Positions 35,217 to 45,200 of a stretch of DNA of 64,000 nt are shown piece by piece (position 1 is the first letter of the stretch; each line of letters begins with the position of its first letter). Under the pieces are notes generated by a model. It had not been told where the DNA came from. It searched no databases and was given only the letters and a program-made list of their open reading frames with translations. This DNA comes from JAWWOL01 sp033851545 (GTDB lineage: Bacteria; Actinomycetota; Actinomycetes; JAWWOL01). The stretch lies in contig JAWWOO010000081.1 of NCBI GenBank assembly GCA_033851545.1, positions 1 to 64,000 of the forward strand, written 5' to 3'. A program made the position numbers and the translations under genes.

Positions 35217-37987
35217 GCGGTCAACTCCGCGTTGAGTTGTTGGAGGTACGTCCCCGCTTCGGCACCGAGATCACGGATGGCGCCGGCGATGCCGCCGCGT
35301 TCGGTGAAGGGCGCATTCTCGAGGTCGTCGTCCGTGATCCCAGCGCTGGTGGCGACGACGTCGGCGATGCGGTCTAGCCACCAACGCTGCCGCTGGGTAA
35401 ACGTTGCCCCGGCCTGTTGCTGCTGTGCAAGCCATCCGTCGTAGCGCTCCTGAACGATGCTGGCGTACGGGACGAGTTCATTGTCGGCGCCGAGGGTGAA
35501 GCGCAGCAGACTGACCAGGTCGGTGACGGTGTGCCGCTCAGCTCGGTGGACCTTGTGGACCTCAATGGCGGCGTAGGCGTTCCAGAGCAGGTCGGGGGTC
35601 CAGTTGTAGGGCGGCCGGTGGATGCGCTCGGCCAGTTCCCGAAGGTCTGAAAAGGTGAGACGACGGGCCTGCGGCTCGGAGTAGACGACCTGTAGCGCAG
35701 TGATCTCGTCGCGGTGCTCCTCAAGGTACGCGCGCCACGACGTGACGACAGAGCGCGCCCGCTCGACGTCGACAACCCCATGGGCGTCGAGCAGCACGTC
35801 GACACTCACCTCGTCGATGACCTGGTCGTGACTGGCGCGCAGCTCCAAGATCCGCTGCCGCAGGGCAGGGTTCGCGGCCAACGGCCGGACCGCCCTGTCG
35901 AGAAGCGCCTGCACTGCTGCCTGGGTTTCCACCACACCGTCGACGATTGGTGCCTCGGCGATGGCGGCCGCCTGCGCGTCCGGGTCGACGGCGTGCACGA
36001 GACCTCGTACCAGATCCTTGAGCGAGCCGCCGGCAACGTCGTCGAGCTCCACACGTTCGGCCGGCGTCAGCTGCAGCTCGAGCTTGGCCAGCCGCGAGGC
36101 GAGGGTCGCGGTCTCATCCTCGGTCAGGGTGAGCGCTGCCGCCTTGTCGAGCAACTTCTTCAGTGAGATCGTCTTGGCTCGCTCCAGCGGGAACGCGTCG
36201 ACGTAGTCGTGCTCGGTGACCCCGATCGCGTCGATGAGCACGAACCGGGTCTTGGCCTCGGCGTCAGGGGTCACGGCCTGGAAGTCGGTGTTGCTGATGG
36301 TGCGGGCGCCTCTGCCCTTCATTTGCTCGAAGTACGACGCGGAGCGCACGTCACGCATGAAGAACACGCACTCCAGCGGCTTGACGTCGGTGCCGGTGGC
36401 GATCATGTCCACGGTCACCGCGATGCGCAGAGACGCCGAGGTGCGGAACGCCTGGAGCAGGCTCTTGGGGTCGCGAGCGCTGTAGGTGATCTTGGCGGCG
36501 AAGTCGTTGCCCTTGCCGAACACCTCGCGCACCGTGGTGAGGATCTCTTCGGCGTGGTTGTCGTCCTTGGCGAAGATCAGCGTCTTGGGCACGGTGCTGC
36601 GGCCGGGGAAGATCTCGGTGAACAGCCGGTCGCGGAAGGTCTCCAGCACCAGCCGGATCTGTGACCGCGATGTGACGGCACGGTCGACCTGGGTGGCGGT
36701 GTAGTTCAGGTCGTCGTCCAGCGCCTCGTACCGCTCCCGGCGGGTGCGTCTGTCCCGTACGGGGACGATGGTCCCGGCCTCCACGGTGGAGCCGGTGTCC
36801 GTGATCTGGGTCTGGATGCGGTAGACGTCGAAGTCGACGTTGACGTTGTCCGCGACCGACTGGGGATAGGTGTACTCCGCGACGAGGTTCTGCTGGAAGA
36901 AGCCGAAGGTCTGCTTTACCGGGGTCGCGGTCAGGCCGACTATGTGCGCGTCGAAGTACTCGAGCACCCCGCGCCACACGCCGTAGATCGAGCGGTGCGC
37001 TTCGTCCACGATGACCAGGTCGAATGCCTCCGGTGGCATCTGCGCGTTGTAGACCACGTCCACCGGGCTGTCTGGGGTGTAGTCGTCGATGTTCGGGTCG
37101 TCGACGTCGGCGATCTGCTGCCCACGTAGCGCGGCGTACACCCGCTGGATGGTCGAGATGACCACGTGCGAGGAGTCGACCATGCCCGCGCCAGTCAGCT
37201 TGTCGGCGTTGTACAGCTCGGTGAATCTGCGGCCGTCGTCCGGGGTCGAGTAGTTCTGAAACTCGCGCAGCGTCTGATCGCCGAGGTTGTTGCGGTCGAC
37301 CAGGAACAGCACCCGACGGAAGCCGCCGTGCTTGAGCAACCGATAGGACTCGGTTACCGCGGTGAAGGTCTTGCCTGCGCCGGTAGCCATCTGGACCAGC
37401 GACCGCTCGAACCGTTGCTCGGCGAGGCTGCGCTCGATGCCGGTGACGGCCTCGATCTGCGCCGGACGCAGGCCCTCGCTGAGCAGGTCCGGCATGTGCT
37501 TAACCTTGGCGCGCCATGTCGGCGCTGAGGGATCTCCCTCGGCATCCCGGAGACCTCGTGCCAGGGTCTCCGGCCGGGGGAAGGCGAAGATCCGCCGGGC
37601 CCGCGGGCTGGGGTCGAACCCGTTGGTGAAGTGCGTCTCCGACCCGGAGGCTTCGAACACGAACGGCAGCCGCCCGTCGTGGGTCAGCGCCTTGAGCCGG
37701 ACCTCAGCCGGCAGGCCCTCGGCGTACATGGCCGACTGCCACTCGACTCCCGACAGCGGCATCCCCTCCGGCTTCGCCTCGATCACGCCGACGGCGCGCT
37801 GATCCACGTACAGCAGGTAGTCCGCACGGCCGTGGCCGGCGGCCATGATGGCCTCGCGGACGGCGACGCCCTGGGTGGCGAAGAGGTTGAGGTCCTTCTT
37901 GTGCTGGACGGCCCAGCCGGAGTCGGTGAGCTGGCGGTCGATGAGCACACGGGCGCGCTGCTCCGCCGCCAACTGCACCTCGTCCAT
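35213..37987 (-). CDS. hsdR: Type I restriction-modification system, restriction/translocase subunit (EcoEI-like)
   Basis: 924 residues from ATG 37987 (MDEVQLAAEQRARVLIDRQL, typical HsdR beginning); the open frame upstream has unrelated Arg-rich content. Residues 56-72 hold the endonuclease site, Asp56 then Glu70-x-Lys72 in ADYLLYVDQRAVGVIEAK. Walker A A-T-G-A-G-K-T is at 201-207 and the DEAH box (VDEAHRS) follows; the helicase C-terminal half contains ATGTDVKPLECVFFMRDV and QMKGRGAR. The C-terminal third is the EcoEI R-type domain. It translocates and cuts unmethylated DNA. First gene of hsdR-hsdS-hsdM. Confidence 0.96.
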   Translation of the reverse strand: MDEVQLAAEQRARVLIDRQLTDSGWAVQHKKDLNLFATQGVAVREAIMAAGHGRADYLLYVDQRAVGVIEAKPEGMPLSGVEWQSAMYAEGLPAEVRLKALTHDGRLPFVFEASGSETHFTNGFDPSPRARRIFAFPRPETLARGLRDAEGDPSAPTWRAKVKHMPDLLSEGLRPAQIEAVTGIERSLAEQRFERSLVQMATGAGKTFTAVTESYRLLKHGGFRRVLFLVDRNNLGDQTLREFQNYSTPDDGRRFTELYNADKLTGAGMVDSSHVVISTIQRVYAALRGQQIADVDDPNIDDYTPDSPVDVVYNAQMPPEAFDLVIVDEAHRSIYGVWRGVLEYFDAHIVGLTATPVKQTFGFFQQNLVAEYTYPQSVADNVNVDFDVYRIQTQITDTGSTVEAGTIVPVRDRRTRRERYEALDDDLNYTATQVDRAVTSRSQIRLVLETFRDRLFTEIFPGRSTVPKTLIFAKDDNHAEEILTTVREVFGKGNDFAAKITYSARDPKSLLQAFRTSASLRIAVTVDMIATGTDVKPLECVFFMRDVRSASYFEQMKGRGARTISNTDFQAVTPDAEAKTRFVLIDAIGVTEHDYVDAFPLERAKTISLKKLLDKAAALTLTEDETATLASRLAKLELQLTPAERVELDDVAGGSLKDLVRGLVHAVDPDAQAAAIAEAPIVDGVVETQAAVQALLDRAVRPLAANPALRQRILELRASHDQVIDEVSVDVLLDAHGVVDVERARSVVTSWRAYLEEHRDEITALQVVYSEPQARRLTFSDLRELAERIHRPPYNWTPDLLWNAYAAIEVHKVHRAERHTVTDLVSLLRFTLGADNELVPYASIVQERYDGWLAQQQQAGATFTQRQRWWLDRIADVVATSAGITDDDLENAPFTERGGIAGAIRDLGAEAGTYLQQLNAELTA

Positions 37988-38239
37988 GGACCTGAGCCTA
38001 TCGGTGTCGGCAGTCAGCGCGAGGGATCTTGCAGGCGAGCGGCCGCGACGGCACCTCTGCGGCGACGAGCGTCTGTCAGCCCGTAGCGCAGTCGAGTCCT
38101 CGGCCCGCCGCACAGGAGCGGGGCATTGGAGCGCTGACAGCCGGCTTGTCCGCCACCCGCCATCCGGCTCTGCCGGAACCCGGCGTAGGGCGCTCTACGA
38201 TGAGTCGTCGCCTTGTCGTGCCACCAGCAGGAGTCAGCC

Positions 38240-39457
38240 GTGACCGAGCCTCGCCTCACCACCGGTTCCGTCGATCTTCCGCCGCGGCGCCGAGGTGTGG
38301 TGAGCGCAAAGGCGGAGACGTTCACCGAGTCGGTGATCCGCGGGATGACCCGGCTGGCGATGGAGCACGGCGCCGTCAACCTGGCGCAGGGCTTCCCTGA
38401 CTTCTCCTGCCCGCCGGAGCTCAAGGAGGCCGCCAAGGCAGCGATCGACGCCGACGTCAACCAGTACGCCATCACCTGGGGCGCCGGCGATTTCCGGCAG
38501 GCGATCGCCGCGAAGACCGCCAGGACGTACCCGGGCTGGGTGATCGACCCGGACACCGAGCTCTGCGTCACCTGCGGGTCCACTGAGGCGATGATCGCGA
38601 CGATGCTCGCCCTGGTCGACCCCGGCGAGGAAGTCATCGTCTTCGAGCCGTACTACGAGAACTACGGACCCGACGTCATCCTCTCCGACGCGAAGCCGGT
38701 CTACGTCACGCTGCACGAGCCCGACTGGTCGATCGACGAAGCCGAGCTGCGTGCGGCATTCAGTGACCGGACCCGCGCCATCATCGTCAACACGCCCCAC
38801 AACCCGACCGGCAAGGTCTTCACCCGCGAAGAGCTGGCCCTCATCAGCGAGCTGTGTCAGCGGTACGACGCTCTCTGCGTCACCGACGAGATCTACGAAC
38901 ACATCCACTACCTCGGTGCCGGCGGTCACGTCCCGCCGGCCACTGTCGATGGCCTGCAGGACCGCACGATCACGATCAACGCGATGTCGAAGACCTATGC
39001 GGTGACCGGCTGGCGGGTGGGCTGGGTCGTTGCTCCGCCTGTGATGGCCGACGCCATCCGCAAGGTCCACGACTTCCTCACGGTCGGGGCGCCGGCTCCG
39101 CTTCAGGCGGCGGGCGTCGTGGCCATGAACCTGCCGGTCGACTACTACACCGACATGGCAGCCAAGTACGCCGAGCGGCGCGACCTGCTCTGCGACTACC
39201 TGGCGCAGGCAGGCTTCGCCTTCCACAAGCCCGACGGCGCCTATTACGTGCTCACGCAGACGGAGGCGCTCGACCCGGCTCGTGACGACCTCGCCTTCGC
39301 CCGTCGCCTGGTCGCCGATATCGGCGTGGCTGCCGTCCCGGGGTCGTCGTTCTATGCCGACCCTCGACGTGGCGCCGCGCAAGTGCGGTTCGCGTTCCCC
39401 AAGCAGCTTGAGACGATCCACGCCGCCGGCGAGCGGCTGCTCAAGCTTGGGCGTTGA
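38240..39457 (+). CDS. Class I/II PLP-dependent aminotransferase
   Basis: 405 residues from GTG 38240, which has AGGAG six bases upstream; an earlier in-frame start at 38213 lacks one. PLP enzyme hallmarks: NLAQGFPDFSCP, N-P-T-G at 188-191 (PHNPTGKVF), Asp216 in CVTDEIYEH, and Lys251 in AMSKTYAVTGWRVGW, the Schiff-base lysine; VRFAFPK carries the carboxylate-binding Arg. The sequence type is that of kynurenine-oxoglutarate/methionine and N-succinyldiaminopimelate (DapC-like) aminotransferases; the actual substrate is not determined. It is the first core-type gene to the right of the restriction locus and divergent from hsdR. Confidence 0.93.
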   Translation: MTEPRLTTGSVDLPPRRRGVVSAKAETFTESVIRGMTRLAMEHGAVNLAQGFPDFSCPPELKEAAKAAIDADVNQYAITWGAGDFRQAIAAKTARTYPGWVIDPDTELCVTCGSTEAMIATMLALVDPGEEVIVFEPYYENYGPDVILSDAKPVYVTLHEPDWSIDEAELRAAFSDRTRAIIVNTPHNPTGKVFTREELALISELCQRYDALCVTDEIYEHIHYLGAGGHVPPATVDGLQDRTITINAMSKTYAVTGWRVGWVVAPPVMADAIRKVHDFLTVGAPAPLQAAGVVAMNLPVDYYTDMAAKYAERRDLLCDYLAQAGFAFHKPDGAYYVLTQTEALDPARDDLAFARRLVADIGVAAVPGSSFYADPRRGAAQVRFAFPKQLETIHAAGERLLKLGR

Positions 39458-39497
39458 CCAAACCAGCGTCCGACCCATCCGGCGCCGGCGGTTCGCG

Positions 39498-39755
39498 CTA
39501 AAGAGCGGCGTGCTCGCCGTCCGGCCCTTCGGACTGGAGCGGACGTCGTAGCAGAATGGCCGCCCGTTCGCGCGCCCCCTCCATCAGCTCGAGAAGCGCC
39601 CGTTCATGGTCCTCGGCGGACCGAGGGGAGCCGTCGCCAGCCTTCGTCCCAGGGTTTGCCTCCTCGAGGGCGGCTCGCGCCCTCGCCAGGCGTTGGCGGG
39701 ACGACCTCTCTGCGGCCTCATAGTCCTCAGGCGCCAAAACCTCGTCGATCGACAT
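39498..39755 (-). CDS. Small hypothetical helical protein
   Basis: 85 residues from ATG 39755 with GGGAAGG upstream; the frame is open to 39848 but the earlier part is low complexity. MSIDEVLAPEDYEAAERSSRQRLARARAAL then AEDHERALLELMEGARERAAILLRRP: two amphipathic helices. No family recognised. Convergent with the aminotransferase gene. Confidence 0.55.
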   Translation of the reverse strand: MSIDEVLAPEDYEAAERSSRQRLARARAALEEANPGTKAGDGSPRSAEDHERALLELMEGARERAAILLRRPLQSEGPDGEHAAL

Positions 39756-39884
39756 CGGCTGCGCCTTCCCTTGCTGCCCGCTCGGCCCTGGTGCCGTCAG
39801 GCCCGTAGCCAACAGACCAGCGAGTTTCCCCAACGAACCGCCGGACAAACAGCAGCGGTCTTGAACATCGAGTAGCCGGCGTGG

Positions 39885-39912
39885 GCGGACCGGCCGGTAT
39901 CGACCGGTCCGC
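39885..39912 (-). terminator. Hairpin after the MFS gene
   Basis: GCGGACCGG (39885-39893) pairs perfectly with CCGGTCCGC (39904-39912), loop of 10. It follows the stop of the 39922 transporter gene on the reverse strand. Confidence 0.65.
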
Positions 39913-39921
39913 GTCAGCTCG

Positions 39922-41214
39922 TCAGCTCGGGCTGCTCGTGGAGGCGGAGCGCCTGCGGGTGATCTCGGCCTGTACGGCGCGCGTGCTGGCCACGGTGGCG
40001 ATCGCCACGATGACGACGAAGACCAGCATGGCGGCCCTTGCCGAGACGTACTGCGTGGCTACGCCAAGGCCGATGACCGGTACGGACAGACCCACGTAGG
40101 CGCCGAGGAAGAAGCCGGCCAGCACCTCAGCCCTCGCCTCAGGGGGTGCCGTGGCACCGGCCGCGACGAGCGCTCCCCGGAACACCAGCCCCGCACCGGC
40201 TCCGGTCACGATCCCGCCGAGGATGAACGCGGCCAGGCTCGGGATCCACATGCCGATAGCGAAGAGAGCCAGGCCCGGGAGGAGCAGCACCGGGCCGAGC
40301 CGCAGCGTCTTGGCGAGAGCGGCCTTGCCCAGGGCGATCTGGATCAGCGCACCGCTGGCAAAGGCGGCGAAGGCCACCGCACCCGCCATGGCGTGCGAGC
40401 TGTTGTGGAGGGTCCCGGCGAGGAAGCTGGGCGCAAGCGAGTTGAAGACGCCGAAGACCGCGAAGCTTGCGATGCCTGCGGCGGTCGCCGCAGCGAACTG
40501 GCGGCGGGCGGCCGAGGGGACGGCGATGCGCTGAGGGCGCCAGTCGGGTGCGGGGACGACGGCCTCGGCGGTCTCGGGGGAGAACGCGACCAGGATGGCG
40601 AGCACGGCGAGGACCACGGCGAAGACGATGTAGACCACTTGCAGCGGATGCGGCGCGTACTGCGCCAGCACGCCGGCGGCGAGCGGGCCGACACCGATGC
40701 CGCCCAGGTTGGCGGCTGTCGCCACGATCTGGGCGCGCCGACCGTCGTACTCGCCCCTGCCGGTGGACATGCCGATGTGCAGCTCGGCGAGGTAGGCGGT
40801 GGCGGTGGCCGTCGTCAGGCCGACCGAGATGCCACTGACGATCCGAGCGATGATCAGACCGGCCAAGCTGGGTGCCACAAGGAAGATCACGGCACTTGCC
40901 ACGTTGACCAGCAGGGCGGGGACGAAGATCCGCTTGCGGCCGACCCAGTCTGAGACGTGGCCGCCGAGGAACAGGCTGCCGATGACGCCGACGGCGTACA
41001 CCGCGTACACGATCGTGATGGTCACCGTCGAGAAGTGGTCGCGACGCTGGTACAGCACGTACAGCGGGGTGGGCACTGCCGAGAACGCCATGTTGACCAG
41101 GAAGGCGATCGCCGCTGCCCAGAACCCGAAGGCATGGTGCCGGCGGCGCCTGTGCGGCGAGACTTCGCGCGGGGGAGCCGCGGCACTGGGTCCGGCGGCG
41201 TAGGTCGATGTCAT
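39922..41214 (-). CDS. MFS transporter
   Basis: 430 residues from ATG 41214 (MTSTYAAGPSAAAPP), preceding the first membrane helix; the open frame further upstream runs into the LysR gene region and is not used. Twelve hydrophobic segments. The loop 2-3 motif GGHVSDWVGRKRIF is the MFS signature (G-x-x-x-D-x-x-G-R-K/R), and SGISVGLTTATATAYLAEL is TM5-like. It probably exports or imports a small molecule by proton coupling; substrate unknown. Divergent from a LysR regulator 107 bases away, its probable activator or repressor. Confidence 0.92.
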   Translation of the reverse strand: MTSTYAAGPSAAAPPREVSPHRRRRHHAFGFWAAAIAFLVNMAFSAVPTPLYVLYQRRDHFSTVTITIVYAVYAVGVIGSLFLGGHVSDWVGRKRIFVPALLVNVASAVIFLVAPSLAGLIIARIVSGISVGLTTATATAYLAELHIGMSTGRGEYDGRRAQIVATAANLGGIGVGPLAAGVLAQYAPHPLQVVYIVFAVVLAVLAILVAFSPETAEAVVPAPDWRPQRIAVPSAARRQFAAATAAGIASFAVFGVFNSLAPSFLAGTLHNSSHAMAGAVAFAAFASGALIQIALGKAALAKTLRLGPVLLLPGLALFAIGMWIPSLAAFILGGIVTGAGAGLVFRGALVAAGATAPPEARAEVLAGFFLGAYVGLSVPVIGLGVATQYVSARAAMLVFVVIVAIATVASTRAVQAEITRRRSASTSSPS

Positions 41215-41320
41215 CGGTGCGTCCTCCTGGGGCGGGGTCCGGGCTGATTTCCAGGTTCCCTGCCCGGGCCTATGCTGTCCAATGAAGTCTTCGCACCATC
41301 TGCATCTATTTGGAGAATGT

Positions 41321-42220
41321 ATGGAGCTGCGCCAGCTCGCGCACTTCGTCGCTGTGGCCGAGGAGCAGAGCTTCACCCGCGCCGCGGCCCGCAGCCATCT
41401 GGTCCAGTCCGCACTGTCGGTGTCCATCCGTGCCCTCGAAAGGGACGTCGGCGCGGCCCTGTTCGATCGCGGCACCCATCCGGTCTCCCTGACCGACGCC
41501 GGAAGGGTGATGCTGCCGGAGGCTCGCCGCGCGCTGGCGGCCGCCGAGGCGGCGAGGGATGCGGTCGCCGCGGTCCAGGGGGGAGTCCGCGGGACGGTTC
41601 GGATCGGCATCATGCAGTCGCTGTCGCTGCTCGACCTGGGCTCCCTCCTGGCGAGCTATCAGCAGGCGCGGCCGGGTGTGCAGATCCTGCCAACGGCGGC
41701 ACAGGGCGGATCGGCCGGGCTGGTGGCCGGCGTGGTCGAGGGGCGACTCGACGTCGCGTTCACCGCGATGCCGGGCGGCTACCCGGCGGGGATCTCGGCC
41801 TTTCCGCTGGCCACGGAGGAAATGCGCCTCGCCTGTCCACCGGGTCACCCGCTCGACCGAAGCGGCTCGATCAGCCTCGCCGAGCTCAACGGAGAGCGTT
41901 TCGTGGACTTCCCGCTCGGCTGGGGAACGAGGACCAGCGTCGACCTGCTGTTCGCAGGTGCCAGTCTGCACCGGCAGATCGTCGTGGAGGTGCCCGACGT
42001 CTCGACCCTGGTGGACCTGGTCCGGGCGGGATTCGGTTTGGCGTTGGTCGGCCCCTCCTGGATCCCGGCGACGGAGCGGCGCTCGCTGCGTCGGGTCAGC
42101 CCGGCACCGGTGTTCACCGTCTCGTTGATCACGTCGTCGGAACGCCCGCTGTCCGCAGCCGCCCGGACGCTGGTCCAGCTCGTCACCGACAGCATCCCGG
42201 CCAGCGAGCCACAGCGCTGA
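41321..42220 (+). CDS. LysR family transcriptional regulator
   Basis: 299 residues from ATG 41321 with GGAGA upstream. Helix-turn-helix MELRQLAHFVAVAEEQSFTRAAARSHLVQSALSVSIRALERDVG is canonical; residues about 92-295 are the periplasmic-binding-protein-like effector domain (VRIGIMQSLSLLDLGSLL; GFGLALVGPSWIP). An upstream in-frame ATG at 41282 lacks a ribosome site. It probably controls the divergent MFS gene. Convergent with the 1033-aa secreted protein gene, 47 bases away. Confidence 0.94.
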   Translation: MELRQLAHFVAVAEEQSFTRAAARSHLVQSALSVSIRALERDVGAALFDRGTHPVSLTDAGRVMLPEARRALAAAEAARDAVAAVQGGVRGTVRIGIMQSLSLLDLGSLLASYQQARPGVQILPTAAQGGSAGLVAGVVEGRLDVAFTAMPGGYPAGISAFPLATEEMRLACPPGHPLDRSGSISLAELNGERFVDFPLGWGTRTSVDLLFAGASLHRQIVVEVPDVSTLVDLVRAGFGLALVGPSWIPATERRSLRRVSPAPVFTVSLITSSERPLSAAARTLVQLVTDSIPASEPQR

Positions 42221-42267
42221 CGGCCAACGGGCACGGTGCCGTAACGCGGGCCAGAAGGCTTGCCCGT

Positions 42268-45200
42268 TCAAGGGGTGAAGCTGAACGCCTCCGTGACGGC
42301 CGAGTAGGACGCCCCCGTCGCGGGCCCGCCGCCAGCCACGTACCAGACCGAGTTGATGGTGCCGGCAACGGAGCCGTGGCGAGGCGTTGGCATCGCGGTC
42401 AGCGCCCGCCACGTGTTCGCGACGGGGTCGTACTCCTCGTTCTGGGCAAAGGTGCCGCTGGCCGTCGTGGACCTTTCGCCGCCAGCCAGCTGGGCCCGGC
42501 CGTTGATCGTTCCCACGGCCATGGTGCGCCGGCCGGTCGGCATGGCCGCACGCGCCTGCCACAGGTTGGTCGCTGGATCGAACGCCTCCACCGAGTTGAG
42601 CGTTGCGACGGGGGTGGTGCCATCCGCGTTGCGCGTTCGCCCGCCGAAGACGTACAGCTTGCCGCCGAGTGCGGCTGAGCCTGGGTTGTCGCGCCGGGTG
42701 GACATGGCAGTGCCGAGGCTCCACGAGTTGGTGGCGGGGTTGTAGATCGAGAGCCTGTTGACCGAGGCACCGTCCGCACCCATGCCGCCCGCGACGTAGA
42801 TGGTGCTCCCGATCGCCTCGGCCGCGGCGCCGCCGAGACCGATGGGCATGGAGGCCAGCATCGTCCAGACGCGCGAGGACGGATCGAAGACGGCGGCACT
42901 GGCCACGGCCCCGGAGAAGGCAGCCGTGGACCCGCCGAACACGTACAACTTGCCGTTGTAGGCGACCACGGCGGGGTTCTCCACCGCCGGGTACGCGGCG
43001 GGCAGCGCAGGACCTGCCGACCAGGCGTTCGTGGCCGGATCGTAGACGTAGAGCGATCGCAGGTGAGAGGCGCTCGTCTTGCCGCCCACCGCGTAGAGCT
43101 TGCCGCTCAGCGCGGTCCCGCCCGCGTCGAGGATGGCCAGTGGCATCGGCGCCTTGGTCACCCAAGTCCCGGGCCCGGTGGCCACGGTCGTGTCCGGGAC
43201 CAGCGCCGTGATGCGCTTGGCCGAGAACTCGCCGACGTAGATGGTCCCGTCCGGTCCCTCAACCAACGGCAGAGGGTCGGTGAAACCGGTGACCAGGCTG
43301 GTCCTCGACACCACCGATGTCCCGTCGGCCGACAGCACGACCCGGGTGATGTCGTCGCCGATCGAGTAGTTCGTGATGAGCAGGTTGCCGCGCATTGCCC
43401 CACCGAATGCGCTTGAGCGGTACTCGATGATGCCGTCAGCCGACTTGTGCGGTCCGAGGTCGGCAATCGGCGACTGGTACGTGCTCAACGGCGGCACACC
43501 CTGGAGACTGCCGTTCTTGAAGACGCACTCGGCGGTGGGCAGGCGGTGCGGGTTCGGGTGACCGTAGTAGTGCCCGCGCTGGACCCGGTAGAGGAAGTCG
43601 TTTTGGTCCCCGGGGTCGTTGGCCGGGTAGGGCGCGAGCCCCGCGCAAGGTGCGGTCGGAGATCTCGGATAGGTCGGTCCCACCGAGGCACCGTTCTCGG
43701 GGGCGTACAACGATCCGTCCGAGTGCCAGACGAAGTCGTAGCTGTTGCGCAAACCGGTCCCGAAGGTCGTAACAGAGCAGGGCGCCGCCGCGTAGATGTC
43801 GGTCGTGTTGGCGCAGCTGCCGTCGAAGCCGGGTCCGAACACGTCCGCTTCGAGGATGGCGGCCGAGAGCGGCTGCTCCTCCCGCAGGCCGAACTCCCCG
43901 AGTGACTCCGTCGAGTTGTTCGGGGCACCGGCTCCGGTGTTGCCCGCCACGGCGATGAAGAGGCGTCGGCGCCCGTCCGGTTGCACAGGGCCGAAGTGCA
44001 CGGCGTTGATGGTGTGGTTGGCCTGCGAGCGCGGCAGCCCGGTGATGGGATCGGGAGTGGCCCGGACGGCGGTGCGGGACACCGGGTTCACGGTGATCTT
44101 CGCCACGGCACTGGAATTGGCGGCGCCGCCGCCGGCTCCGGTCGTCGGGTCGGGTCCGGCCAGGTCCGGATCCGAGTGGGACACCCAGAGAATGACGTTG
44201 GTTGCCGTCGAGGCCGCGTCGATAGTCAGACCTGTGGTCAGCCGGGAACCCAGATTCGTGATCACCTGGTCGGCCGTGACCAGGTGTGCCGAGTCCAGCG
44301 TGAGAGCGTGGATCTTGCCCAGCAGCTCGGTGACGTAGAGCCGGCCATCGGGACCGAATGCCATGGCCGTCGGCGAGCTGACCGTGCCGCCGATGGAGAA
44401 GCGCTGGAAGGTCGGGCTGCCCGGCGGCGGAGGGGGTGTGATCGGGGTGACGTCCTGGAGCGTGAAGTTGTCGAAGCGATACTGCAGCGCAGCGGCGGCG
44501 TTGCGGTGGGTGGCGAAGACACCGCCGAACGTGTTCGTCCCGATGGTCGGGTCGATGCCGGCCGCGTCAGCGCTGAACAGAGCCGCGGGCGGGGTGAGGG
44601 TTCCCACGGTCACCGGAGCGCCTCCGTTGACCGTGTAGGCGCCGGTGACCCGGCCGCTGACCGGATCGGTGTGCAGCGTGAATGCCACGCGGGAGCCGGC
44701 GAGGCTCGGCAGGTCGGGCGTGTCAATGGTCTTGGCGTTGCCGCCGGCCAGCTCCATCGCCAGCTGGATGTCCGTGCGGACCCCGGTCGACCCGGGCTTG
44801 GAGATGACGACCAACTTCACGTAGTTGTCCTCGTCGTTGCCCCACCAGAGCCCCGCTTGCTCGTAGCCTCCGCTTCCCAGCGGAGGATTGACGAGAGTCG
44901 TCGTCAGATCCATCAACCGGCCAGGGTGGATGCCGACACCGACTGCGTTCTGCTGGGCGTTGCTGCCGAGCCAGGCGATGCCTTTGTCGGTGGTGATGGC
45001 AAGCGTTCCCGGCGTCGCCGTGGAGACGAGCAGGTTCTGCGGCTGGTAGCCGACACCGTTGGTCGGTGGGTCGACCATGGTGAAGCCGGTCCCGACCCCG
45101 TTGCCGGCGACCAGCTTCCCCGCGTCGGAGCTGAAGCCGAGCTGGTACGGGGCCGTGACGAGGATCTCCGAGCAGGAGAGGGTGGAGATCTGGCGCGAAT

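Noticed and set aside
11400..38000. Integrase, transposase or CRISPR array in the accessory region
   Set aside because: I looked for tyrosine- or serine-recombinase catalytic blocks, DDE motifs and regularly spaced repeats and found none; only a 38-aa ORF faintly recalls a serine recombinase end.
42226..42268. Hairpin AACGGGCA/TGCCCGTT between the LysR and kelch genes
   Set aside because: 8-bp stem with a long loop that overlaps the stop codon; too weak to call a terminator with confidence.
41306..43165. 619-codon reverse ORF spanning the LysR gene and the kelch region
   Set aside because: Low-complexity Arg/Gly/Asp/His composition and antisense or out of frame to well-supported genes.
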